Below are positions 45,685 to 54,111 of a DNA stretch of 64,000 nt, in pieces. This DNA comes from Neorhizobium huautlense (GTDB lineage Bacteria > Pseudomonadota > Alphaproteobacteria > Rhizobiales > Rhizobiaceae), in the NCBI RefSeq assembly GCF_002968575.1, contig NZ_PVBM01000006.1:186001-250000 (forward strand), read 5' to 3'. Each line of letters starts with the position of its first letter. Position 1 is the first letter of the stretch. The notes beneath the pieces were generated by a model that was not told the origin of the DNA, made no database searches, and saw nothing but the letters and a program-made list of their open reading frames with translations. Position numbers and translations under genes: made by a program.

Positions 45685-46330
45685 TCAAAGGGTTAAAGGC
45701 AAGAATTTCCGGCCACTTCACGGCAAACCCCTTTTTTCCTGGATCTTGGACAGTCTTCTCGCGATCGCCGAGATCGACCAAGTCGTTATCAATACGGACG
45801 CGCGCGCCATTCTGGCGGAAAACGGTCTGGTTGATAGCGATCGTGTGTTGATCCGAGATCGGAAGGCAGAGTTGTGCGGGGATACGGTCTCGATGAATCT
45901 CATCCTCGCTGATGATATAGCCACAGTAGGTGCGGACACCTATGTGATGACCCATACCACGAACCCGCTGCTGAGCGCTGAGACCGTTCACGCCGCTCTG
46001 GAACGCTACAAAGACGGCATCACGGCGGGAACCGCGGATTCGCTTTTTACGGTTAATAGAATTCAAACCCGGTTCTATCGAGCTGATGGAAGCGCGGTGA
46101 ACCATGATCCGGACAACCTCATCCAGACCCAAGACCTGGAACCATGGTTCGAAGAAAATTCCAATCTGTACATATTTTCCCGTGACAGTTTTACCAGCAC
46201 GAATGCGCGTATCGGGCGCAAGCCGCTGCTATATGTCATGGACAAGATGGAAGCTATCGACATAGACACGCCAGAAGACTGGGCTCTGGCTGAAGCAGTG
46301 GCTTCTCTGCGCGGCTACACCGCCAGATAA
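45635..46330 (+). CDS. Acylneuraminate cytidylyltransferase-family CMP-sugar synthetase
   Basis: This 231-residue nucleotidyltransferase has the signature VALLPMKANSQRVKGKNFRPLHGKPLFSW (a variant of the RxxSxRxxxKN loop), VVINTDA, and MTHTTNPLLSAETVHAAL. It activates an acidic sugar (nonulosonate-, Kdo- or related) as the CMP derivative. No NeuB- or NeuC-type synthase lies in this window, so the sugar is unknown. The gene overlaps the GT2 gene, and a D-2-hydroxyacid dehydrogenase follows 19 nt later. Confidence 0.87.
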   Translation: MSGLGRCVALLPMKANSQRVKGKNFRPLHGKPLFSWILDSLLAIAEIDQVVINTDARAILAENGLVDSDRVLIRDRKAELCGDTVSMNLILADDIATVGADTYVMTHTTNPLLSAETVHAALERYKDGITAGTADSLFTVNRIQTRFYRADGSAVNHDPDNLIQTQDLEPWFEENSNLYIFSRDSFTSTNARIGRKPLLYVMDKMEAIDIDTPEDWALAEAVASLRGYTAR

Positions 46331-46349
46331 CCCGATGAAGGAAGCGAAA

Positions 46350-47288
46350 ATGAAGGATATTCTTGTCAGCTGCCCGCCAATGCTGGGGCAGATCGGCCTA
46401 TTTATGGACTATGCCGCGGAGCGCGGGCTGAAATTGCACCCTGCCCAAGTCACCCAGATTTTGAGCGAAGACGAACTCAAAGACCTACTCCCCGGCTACG
46501 ACGGCTGGATCATCGGCGACGATCCGGCAACCCGCTCGGTTTTCGAAACTGCGAAAGGGGGACGGCTCCGGGCGGCGGTCAAGTGGGGGATCGGCGTCGA
46601 CAACGTTGATTTTGCGGCTTGCAAGGACCTGAATATCCCGATCATCAATACCCCCCAGATGTTTGGGGCTGAAGTTGCGGATGTTGCAACAGCCTTCGTG
46701 ATCGGTCTCGCACGCCAGCTTTTCCTTATCGATCGCGGCGTCCGCGACGGTAAATGGCTTAAACCTGCGGGCATCAGCCTCCATGGACGCCGTGCAGGCG
46801 TGGTCGGGCTCGGAGATATTGGACGGCACACCGTCACACGGCTTCAAGCGCTTGGACTCAAGGTTGTCGCTTATGATCCGGGCGTTCAAGGAGATACGGG
46901 GATACCAGGGCTGGAACGTGCCACCTGGCCCGACGTTGTGGAAGATCTGGACTTCCTGGTGTTTACCTGCTCGTTAAATACCCACAATTTCCACATGCTC
47001 GACGCCAAAATTTTGGCGCGCTGCAAGCCTGGCGTCCGCATCGTCAATGTGGCACGCGGTCCGCTAATCGATGAAGCAGCGTTGATCGAAGCACTCCAAT
47101 CTGGCCATGTACATTCAGCGGCACTCGATGTTTTCGAAATCGAACCTTTGCCGGCCGACAGCCCCCTGCGTCACATGGAGCGAGTGATCCTGGGCACGCA
47201 CAATGGATCGAACACCATCGACGGTGTCATCCGCGCAAGCCATACGGCAATCGACCGATTGGCCGGCTTTTTCCGGGAGCTTGGGTAA
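46350..47288 (+). CDS. D-2-hydroxyacid dehydrogenase (phosphoglycerate dehydrogenase-like)
   Basis: This 312-residue NAD-dependent enzyme has the Rossmann motif AGVVGLGDIGRHT (near residue 150), the Arg region NVARGPLIDEAAL, Glu in VFEIEPLP, and His in GTHNGSN. The ATG at 46350 has GAAGGAAG placed correctly; the one at 46335 does not. It is within the glycan operon, between the CMP-sugar synthetase and galE, with the stop overlapping the galE ATG (TAATG). It may make a hydroxyacid or keto-sugar intermediate of the glycan; the substrate is unknown. Confidence 0.85.
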   Translation: MKDILVSCPPMLGQIGLFMDYAAERGLKLHPAQVTQILSEDELKDLLPGYDGWIIGDDPATRSVFETAKGGRLRAAVKWGIGVDNVDFAACKDLNIPIINTPQMFGAEVADVATAFVIGLARQLFLIDRGVRDGKWLKPAGISLHGRRAGVVGLGDIGRHTVTRLQALGLKVVAYDPGVQGDTGIPGLERATWPDVVEDLDFLVFTCSLNTHNFHMLDAKILARCKPGVRIVNVARGPLIDEAALIEALQSGHVHSAALDVFEIEPLPADSPLRHMERVILGTHNGSNTIDGVIRASHTAIDRLAGFFRELG

Positions 47289-48313
47289 TGCGAATCGTCT
47301 TGACCGGCGGCGCGGGGTATATTGGTAGCCATACATTGGTGGAACTGCTTCCGCTCGGTCATGAGATATGCGTTATTGACAACTACGCCAACAGTTCTCC
47401 TGAGGCGTTACGCCGCGTCCGTGAACTTTGCGATCGGCCTTTTCAAATAGAAGAGGCCGATGTTCGCAATTGCGTTCATCTGACGGCAATCTTTGACGCC
47501 TTCCGCCCCGATGTTGTGATCCACTTCGCCGGGCTTAAGTCCGTCGGAGAAGGTGAGGCTCGACCTGTCGAATACTACGAGACGAATGTCGCCGGGACGC
47601 TGGCATTGCTCTCGGCGATGACGGCCGCAGGTTGTAAACGGATCATCTTTTCCTCTTCGGCCACCGTCTATGGTGAGCCGGAATACCTTCCGCTCGACGA
47701 GAGACATCCCTGCCGGCCCGCCAGTGTCTACGGCCGTACAAAATATATCGCCGAGCAGATCTTGGCGGATTGGGCACAGGCCAGTTCTGGCACGTCTGCA
47801 ATTCTGTTGAGGTATTTCAATCCGGTCGGCGCCCACAAAAGTGGTCTGATCGGCGAGGATCCCCAGGGGATCCCCAACAATCTCATGCCATTCATCGCTC
47901 AAGTGGCCGTAGGTCGACGAGAAAGTCTTGCAATCTTCGGAGACGACTACGATACGCGGGATGGCAGTGGGTTGCGGGACTACATCCACGTGGTTGATCT
48001 TGCCCGTGCGCATATTGCGGCAATGAACTTTTCTGCCGGACATCAAGGTGCGATGACCTTCAATGTGGGTACTGGCACGGGAACTACGGTGAAGGAAATG
48101 TTGGCGGCCTATTCTCGAGCCTGTGGACGCGATCTGCCCTCGCGGGTGCTAGACCGTCGCTCAGGTGACGTTGCCGCCTCCTATGCAGACGCATCGAGAG
48201 CCGAGGAGATGCTGGGGTGGCGAGCTACTCACAGTCTCGAAGATATGTGTGTGAGTTCGTGGAAGTGGCAGTCGGAAAATCCCGCCGGTTATCAGGCCTC
48301 TGAGAAAACGTAG
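47288..48313 (+). CDS. galE: UDP-glucose 4-epimerase
   Basis: This 341-residue short-chain dehydrogenase interconverts UDP-glucose and UDP-galactose (or the GlcNAc pair). It begins RIVLTGGAGYIGSHTLVELL and has the catalytic SSATVYG serine region and YGRTK (Tyr-x-x-x-Lys). The substrate-binding DGSGLRDYIHVVDLARAH and NVGTGTGTTV are clear. It supplies galactose-type donors for the glycan. A 1-nt overlap couples it to the preceding gene. Confidence 0.93.
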   Translation: MRIVLTGGAGYIGSHTLVELLPLGHEICVIDNYANSSPEALRRVRELCDRPFQIEEADVRNCVHLTAIFDAFRPDVVIHFAGLKSVGEGEARPVEYYETNVAGTLALLSAMTAAGCKRIIFSSSATVYGEPEYLPLDERHPCRPASVYGRTKYIAEQILADWAQASSGTSAILLRYFNPVGAHKSGLIGEDPQGIPNNLMPFIAQVAVGRRESLAIFGDDYDTRDGSGLRDYIHVVDLARAHIAAMNFSAGHQGAMTFNVGTGTGTTVKEMLAAYSRACGRDLPSRVLDRRSGDVAASYADASRAEEMLGWRATHSLEDMCVSSWKWQSENPAGYQASEKT

Positions 48314-48494
48314 GATTTGAACGAACTTTTGGTGACTGAGTCATACGGAGGTCGCAACGCTTATGGCAAGTGGATTGAACCATGGGCATTGGTCGACAAT
48401 CCGCATCGACCCGAGTGTTCAGATTGCTTTAAACTAACGTGAACCTTCCCTCTCATTTCAATCCGTGACACCCAACCTTTCGCGAGGCTCAGTT

Positions 48495-49223
48495 ATGCCA
48501 TCCGTTACAGAATTTTATAAAAAGTATGATGGAAAACGGTGCTTTATTTTAGGAAATGGGCCATCCTTAAATAAAGTTGACATGGCTAGGATGCGAAACG
48601 AATTTACATTCGGAGTAAATTCAATTTTTCTAATGACGCGCAATAATAACTTCAGGCCAACCTTCTATGTTGTCGAAGACAATCTCGTTTTTAGTGAGAA
48701 TAAAGATGATATTGACGCTTACCAAGGAGTGATTAAGATTCTCCCTCAGCGCTATGCTGAGCAACTTAAATCTGGTGATAGCTGTCATATTTTCGAAATG
48801 GACACGTCGTTCTACAACCGCACCGATAAAGCAAATTATGGCACGCCGCAGTTTAATATTGGATCGGAACCCGTGTTCTACTGTGGACAGTCCGTTACGT
48901 ATATCAACATGCAGCTTGCGTATTATTTTGGTTTTTCAGAAGTTTACCTAATTGGGATGGACTTCTCCTACTCAAAGCCCAGCGACCATCACCAGAAGGG
49001 AAACCATATTCGCTCCGAAGGCGACGATCCGAACCATTTCCACAAAGATTATTTCGGCAAGGGCAAAACCTGGAAAGATCCTCGTCTTGGCCGCGTGCAG
49101 CGTAGCTATCTTCGCGCCAAATTCGAGTTTGAAATTGCAGGCCGGATAATTATGAACGCAACCAGCGGAGGAGAACTCGAGACCTTTTCCCGCATCGACC
49201 TCGACACTCTGTGGGGGAATTGA
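48495..49223 (+). CDS. Free-standing DUF115/MptE-like (GT42-like) protein
   Basis: This 242-residue protein begins with FYKKYDGKRCFILGNGPSLNKVD, the nucleotide-binding start of DUF115/MptE-like proteins. YCGQSVTYINMQLAYYFGFSEVYLIGMDFS follows in the middle, with a conserved His-containing DDPNHFHKDYFGKGKTW. The order GNGPSL, (S)xxYxxxxLAxxxGFxEVYLxGMDF, then a His motif, resembles GT42 sialyltransferases and the Maf flagellin glycosyltransferases. A CMP-sugar-dependent transferase is inferred. The ATG at 48495 has GAGG upstream. It precedes by 1 nt the giant gene whose C-terminus is its paralogue. Confidence 0.7.
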   Translation: MPSVTEFYKKYDGKRCFILGNGPSLNKVDMARMRNEFTFGVNSIFLMTRNNNFRPTFYVVEDNLVFSENKDDIDAYQGVIKILPQRYAEQLKSGDSCHIFEMDTSFYNRTDKANYGTPQFNIGSEPVFYCGQSVTYINMQLAYYFGFSEVYLIGMDFSYSKPSDHHQKGNHIRSEGDDPNHFHKDYFGKGKTWKDPRLGRVQRSYLRAKFEFEIAGRIIMNATSGGELETFSRIDLDTLWGN

Positions 49224-49224
49224 A

Positions 49225-52200
49225 ATGCAGATTGCCGTCTACGTCCTCTACCAACGTCATGAGTTTGCCAAGGCATCTTGCTTTCTGACGCGCGTTGGTC
49301 CTTGTCTCGGTCCGGATGCGAGGCTGTGGCTCCTAATCAATGACCAAGATTGTCCAGACATCCGCAAGGTTGCCGCTACGGTTTCCCAGCATATCCAGAT
49401 CCTTTGCGTGGGACAGAATCTAGGAGTCGCTGGGGGGCGTAACCATCTAATTCGCGCCGCGATGGACGCAGGCGCGGAGTTTCTAATTTCCTGCGACACA
49501 GACATTCTCTTCGAGCCTCACTATTTCCGAGGTATCGCTGCGGCGTGGCAAGCCCTCCGCGCAAAAGACCCGAACGTCGGGCTGGTTCAGCCTCTACTAC
49601 TCGATGGCCCTAAAGTGTCGGGATGCTTTGAGGCGTTGAATGGTGTTCGGGATTGGTCCGAACTGCAGGGTCGTTTGAGCGGAGACACTAGCCTTTACCA
49701 ACCATTCTGGCCAAGAATCCGTAATGTTTTGGGCGAAGACCTCGCCTTGGGTGCGATTATGCACTCTGGAGTGAGCAACGTCTGGGCGGCCCATTTTGGT
49801 GCGTCGATCGGCAACGATGTAGATACGCCCGATCTGGAAGCAGGATTTCTAGAAACTTTTCGGACCCGTTTTCCCACCCTCCGAAGCGCTTCGGGCCTGC
49901 TGGCGACGGTGCTGGCGGAGGGTGTGCCAGTACGAGTCGGCGCTACGGCTGGCGGCATCAGCGCCTTTCACCGTAGCCTTTATGAAAGTGTGGGTGGATA
50001 CGATGAGATCTTCAACCCTTTTGGGTTTGAAGACTCCGAATTTGGTTTTCGCGCGCAGGCAGCCGGTTTTCATCACTATCTGGTACCGAGCATTACCGCT
50101 ATTCACGACATTTTTGTTAGTGGTCAGGCCCGGAGCCTACTTTATGCGGCGCGGATCGGGCTCTTGCGGGGTGTTGAGGCCGGTGGTGGTGGCCTAACAG
50201 ACACCCAGCGTCATTTCGCTCTGCGTCAAAGTCTCTTCTTCGGCCTTCGCACTCTAATAACAAGCTTCCAGCGCCACTTAAGTGAGAATCCGGCTGAAGA
50301 ATCGGCAATCAAGAAGCTCCTCCCTTCAGCGCTGGCCTCATACGGGTTCGAGTTCTTCCGAGGACTTCTCCATGCTGCAAAGCGCGATGGAACCTCGGCT
50401 TTCAATGGTCTAACCGATCTATTGGCGCCAGGGCGACAAACGCTAGAATCCGTAGCCATACCTCTTGACCAAAACGTAGCTTTAGTCGGCCGACGTGTAA
50501 CTAAAGCGGGAAACTTGTTCAACACTGGCGGTGGGCAGTTTAGCCTCCACGCCTATGACTGCCATATCCAAGAGATAGTTGAAAATGAAGTATTGCCGTC
50601 GCGCTACTTTGACCTCTCACTGCACGTCCGTCGCAGAGATGAAAGAAACGACTATATGTTCGCAATGGACGTGCTATCTGACGATATCCTTTACAAAATC
50701 GATGCTAGCTTCCGCATCGATTTTGCTAATGCAGCTCGGGATGGAATCTTGAACATCGTTGACTTCGAATGCCGAACCAAAGTGCACGATTACGGCGCCT
50801 TCTCGAATGAAGATCTTTACCCTTCCCCACGGCTTTCCTTTTCGACAACCTGGCTACCCATGGTGCTTTCGCAGCTCCGGTTTGCGGGCGACCTCGATAT
50901 AAGATTAGGAATTAAATCACCGCTCGCGGCTCTGGTTGATTATCTGCAATTAGGTAAGGATTCTCAGCCCGAAGCTTCATCAGCTAAGGCAAGCATGGTC
51001 GTAACTCCGCCGCCTAGGCGCGTGTTGATTTTCACTGACAGCCGCGGACAACACAAGCCGCGCGGTTGCCACCATGACGTCTTTGCCGAACGCATGGCCA
51101 AGGACCCGCGCCTCGAGGTCGAGAGCTACCTTTGCCCGATGAAATGGACGACGTCGTTGGACTTCTTGATGTTGTTCACTCCGGATCAATTGGCGCGCTA
51201 CGATCATGTTATCCTGTATACCGGGATTGTCGATTGGTCTCCGCGAAAGCTGTCTAATGCGATGGAGGATCTATATGATCGAACGGCTGCAGAAAACCTC
51301 GCCAATCTTGGCTTGAATACTCGCGATTACTCGAAGAAGGTAATCAACTCCAAGAAAGCCAAATTCGACGAAATCTTTGGGGCGGACGTGATGACACGCC
51401 ATTTCGCAAATCCCTTTGGCATCGTTTACGAGGGCGAACGCACTATTAATATGTATCCGCTGGAGGATGGTGTCGAGCAACTCGGTTCGAGGCTAGCCGC
51501 GATTCCCAATCTAATCTTCATTAACGCGAACCGGATCGTTCCGGGCTGGCGCGGTGACTATCCGCGCGAGCGTCCGACCAATATGTCAATCATTCATGAC
51601 TATTCTAGCCGGTTTGCAGCTAAATTCCCCTCCGAAAGGATAGTTGATCTCATGGAGTGGGGCGACGCCGAAGTTCAACGCTACACCTGTGACAATCTGC
51701 ATTTGACTGAAGCCGGAAGTGACTGGATCTATGAGAAGCTGATGGAACGACTACAGATGCAACCACAGGCCAAATCAAGCTCTACCGCTCCCGCTTCTTC
51801 CCCGCAATCGGCGTCTTCAAAGACGGCGGCGGTTTCTAACACACAAATTAAATGGCCCGAGATCACATTCCATCCTTTTGCGCCGGTGGAGCGAATGACT
51901 CCAAGCGAAATCGCAGCTGTGACCAACCGCGTTGGTCGGCAAGGCCAGACGCTTGCGACATTGATAATAGGGCTTCGGCTAGTGGACAACGCCCCGGAGC
52001 GGTTAACGAACCTTCGCGCGCTGCTGGATTGGATCGACAAGCATTATGCCGATCTCTTCGACGTTCTGCTTGTCGAACAGGATGCCCAGCCGAGGTTGAA
52101 ACTCTCCGATCTAGGAGCCAAGTCCTACGTCCGTCACGAGTTCATTTTCAACGATAGGGAATTCAATCGCGGCTGGGGTTACAACGTTGCCGTACGACAT

Positions 52201-53952
52201 TTTTGTGAGGATTCCGTCGTTGTAGCCCTGATGGACACCGACGTTTTAACCGGTCCCGGTTTCGTCTCGGGCGTGATCTCCTGCTACGAAAATGCAGACG
52301 TCTGCTCCCCATATGTGAATGTTTATTATTCCACGGCCGCTGAGGCTCAAACAATTCTTTCCACCGGCACACTCGAACACCTGACAAATCCAGCAAATGT
52401 AAAAAATCCCGTTACAATTTGCGGTGGCATCGTTATTTTCCGCCGCTCAATTTTCCTAGCACTAAAGGGCTTCGAGCAGTATATCGGCTATTCCTGTGAG
52501 GATCGGGCACTGGACGTAACTTTACTAAATCATCTTGATCCGAACCGGATTAAGATACTGCCCGAGATCTATGTTCATCTCTTCCATCCCAGCGACCAAG
52601 CATCTCGAGTCAATGTCGATCAGATAATCACACACCTGCAGGAAAATTACAGTTGCCGATATCACGAGGAAATTAAGCCCTTCGAGTTTATTCACCGCCT
52701 CTGCCATCACGCGTCAAAAGAGCAGACAACGGCGCTGATGATTGAGCGGGCCATCGATTTCGGTGATCTCGAGCTCTATCGATCTGGCGCGCCCTTGACG
52801 GTGAACGGTCGACGTCGGCGCACCGCTCCTTTGACGCATCATACGGTCGGCGAGGTTGCAGGCGATCTGATTTTCCCACCGAACTTCACGAACCTTTCCG
52901 ATTATCCCGAACGTGAAGTCTATCCAGGATCTCAACCTCCCGATTCGGAAGAACTTACTTGCTTCTATAACCGCTATAAAGGCGAGCGTTGCTTCATCAT
53001 CGGTAACGGCCCCTCACTGAACCGTCATGATCTTTCTCTACTCGAGGGGGAGTTTTCTTTTGGAGTGAACTCCTTCTATTACAAGACCCGCGAAACGGGC
53101 TTCGTGCCGACGTTTTATGTTGTCGAAGATAGTTCGGTAATGAAGGAAAATGTGGAAGAAATTCGCGCCTTCGATGCGCCCTTTAAGTTCTTTCCGACAA
53201 TTTACCGGCGTTTTGTGCCTAAGACACCGAATACGTTCTTCTTCGAGATGAACAGAAGCTTTTATGAAAAGAGTTCGCCAAACTATGTGGTGCCGCGGTT
53301 TTCAACCGATGCCTCAAAGGTTCTTTATTGCGGACAGTCAGTAACCTACATCAATCTCCAGTTGGCCTTCTTCATGGGGTTTACGGAGGTTCACCTCATC
53401 GGAATGGATTTCGATTACGTCATTCCCGAAAGCCATAGGCGCACCGGTGATATTCTTCTATCCGATACAGATGACCCTAACCACTTCCACAAGGATTACT
53501 TTGGCAAGGGAAAGACATGGAAGGACCCGAAGCTCGATAGAGTGGCCTTGAATTATCGGCAGGCGAAGCTTTCATATGAAGCGGTGGGCCGTAGGATTTA
53601 TAACACCACAATCGGGGGCAAGCTGGAGGTTTTTGACAGGGTCGACTACGAGACACTACTGCGCGATCCCCGTACTGGCGGGAAAAGGAAAGAACGAATC
53701 TTTCCGGGCTTTTCATCGCGCGGCTCTCAGGAAGCTGCTCCGACCGTCGCTCCAATCGCACACGAAGGAAGCGCCTTCCTCCGCAACCTCGCATCAGAAC
53801 TTCTGCTTGACTCGGCCAACGGTTTCGCTCGCTTGCAGGATAAAGAGCTTTCAACCAGAGTAGAAATGGCTCTCGCGACGTTGCCTGATGAGGATCCGCT
53901 TCTTCAACACTTTCAACGAGTGAAGGCGTTTGTCCAATCGCGAGGTACTTGA
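49225..53952 (+). CDS. Giant multidomain glycan enzyme: GT2, SGNH-like, GT2, DUF115
   Basis: This 1575-residue polypeptide has at least four parts. Residues 1-320 are a GT2 domain with LISCDTDILFEP (DxD) and PFGFEDSEFGFRAQ. Residues about 415-580 are an unrecognised beta-rich segment. Residues about 596-835 are SGNH-hydrolase-like, with IFTDSRG, ILYTGIVDW and late DNLHLTEAG. Residues about 905-1110 are a second GT2-like domain (VALMDTDVLTGPGF, YSCEDRALDV). Residues about 1250-1480 are a DUF115 domain (CFIIGNGPSLNRHD, YCGQSVTYINLQLAFF, LIGMDFD) closely matching the preceding gene. A Ser/Ala-rich linker (about 840-870) and a non-conserved tail complete it. It follows the free-standing DUF115 gene by 1 nt with GGGGGA as ribosome binding site. 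Confidence 0.72.
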   Translation: MQIAVYVLYQRHEFAKASCFLTRVGPCLGPDARLWLLINDQDCPDIRKVAATVSQHIQILCVGQNLGVAGGRNHLIRAAMDAGAEFLISCDTDILFEPHYFRGIAAAWQALRAKDPNVGLVQPLLLDGPKVSGCFEALNGVRDWSELQGRLSGDTSLYQPFWPRIRNVLGEDLALGAIMHSGVSNVWAAHFGASIGNDVDTPDLEAGFLETFRTRFPTLRSASGLLATVLAEGVPVRVGATAGGISAFHRSLYESVGGYDEIFNPFGFEDSEFGFRAQAAGFHHYLVPSITAIHDIFVSGQARSLLYAARIGLLRGVEAGGGGLTDTQRHFALRQSLFFGLRTLITSFQRHLSENPAEESAIKKLLPSALASYGFEFFRGLLHAAKRDGTSAFNGLTDLLAPGRQTLESVAIPLDQNVALVGRRVTKAGNLFNTGGGQFSLHAYDCHIQEIVENEVLPSRYFDLSLHVRRRDERNDYMFAMDVLSDDILYKIDASFRIDFANAARDGILNIVDFECRTKVHDYGAFSNEDLYPSPRLSFSTTWLPMVLSQLRFAGDLDIRLGIKSPLAALVDYLQLGKDSQPEASSAKASMVVTPPPRRVLIFTDSRGQHKPRGCHHDVFAERMAKDPRLEVESYLCPMKWTTSLDFLMLFTPDQLARYDHVILYTGIVDWSPRKLSNAMEDLYDRTAAENLANLGLNTRDYSKKVINSKKAKFDEIFGADVMTRHFANPFGIVYEGERTINMYPLEDGVEQLGSRLAAIPNLIFINANRIVPGWRGDYPRERPTNMSIIHDYSSRFAAKFPSERIVDLMEWGDAEVQRYTCDNLHLTEAGSDWIYEKLMERLQMQPQAKSSSTAPASSPQSASSKTAAVSNTQIKWPEITFHPFAPVERMTPSEIAAVTNRVGRQGQTLATLIIGLRLVDNAPERLTNLRALLDWIDKHYADLFDVLLVEQDAQPRLKLSDLGAKSYVRHEFIFNDREFNRGWGYNVAVRHFCEDSVVVALMDTDVLTGPGFVSGVISCYENADVCSPYVNVYYSTAAEAQTILSTGTLEHLTNPANVKNPVTICGGIVIFRRSIFLALKGFEQYIGYSCEDRALDVTLLNHLDPNRIKILPEIYVHLFHPSDQASRVNVDQIITHLQENYSCRYHEEIKPFEFIHRLCHHASKEQTTALMIERAIDFGDLELYRSGAPLTVNGRRRRTAPLTHHTVGEVAGDLIFPPNFTNLSDYPEREVYPGSQPPDSEELTCFYNRYKGERCFIIGNGPSLNRHDLSLLEGEFSFGVNSFYYKTRETGFVPTFYVVEDSSVMKENVEEIRAFDAPFKFFPTIYRRFVPKTPNTFFFEMNRSFYEKSSPNYVVPRFSTDASKVLYCGQSVTYINLQLAFFMGFTEVHLIGMDFDYVIPESHRRTGDILLSDTDDPNHFHKDYFGKGKTWKDPKLDRVALNYRQAKLSYEAVGRRIYNTTIGGKLEVFDRVDYETLLRDPRTGGKRKERIFPGFSSRGSQEAAPTVAPIAHEGSAFLRNLASELLLDSANGFARLQDKELSTRVEMALATLPDEDPLLQHFQRVKAFVQSRGT

Positions 53953-54111
53953 AGTCGGGTGCGGCAAGGGGCCGCTCCAACAGCGCCATAAGGTTGATCA
54001 TTGATCGCCATAGACGTATAGCGGACTAGGACATCCGGATTGCGGAGTACCTTAGCGTATTGATGACGTAGCCACGTGCCCATAGTGGCAATAGAAAGAT
54101 CCGGGCGAAGT

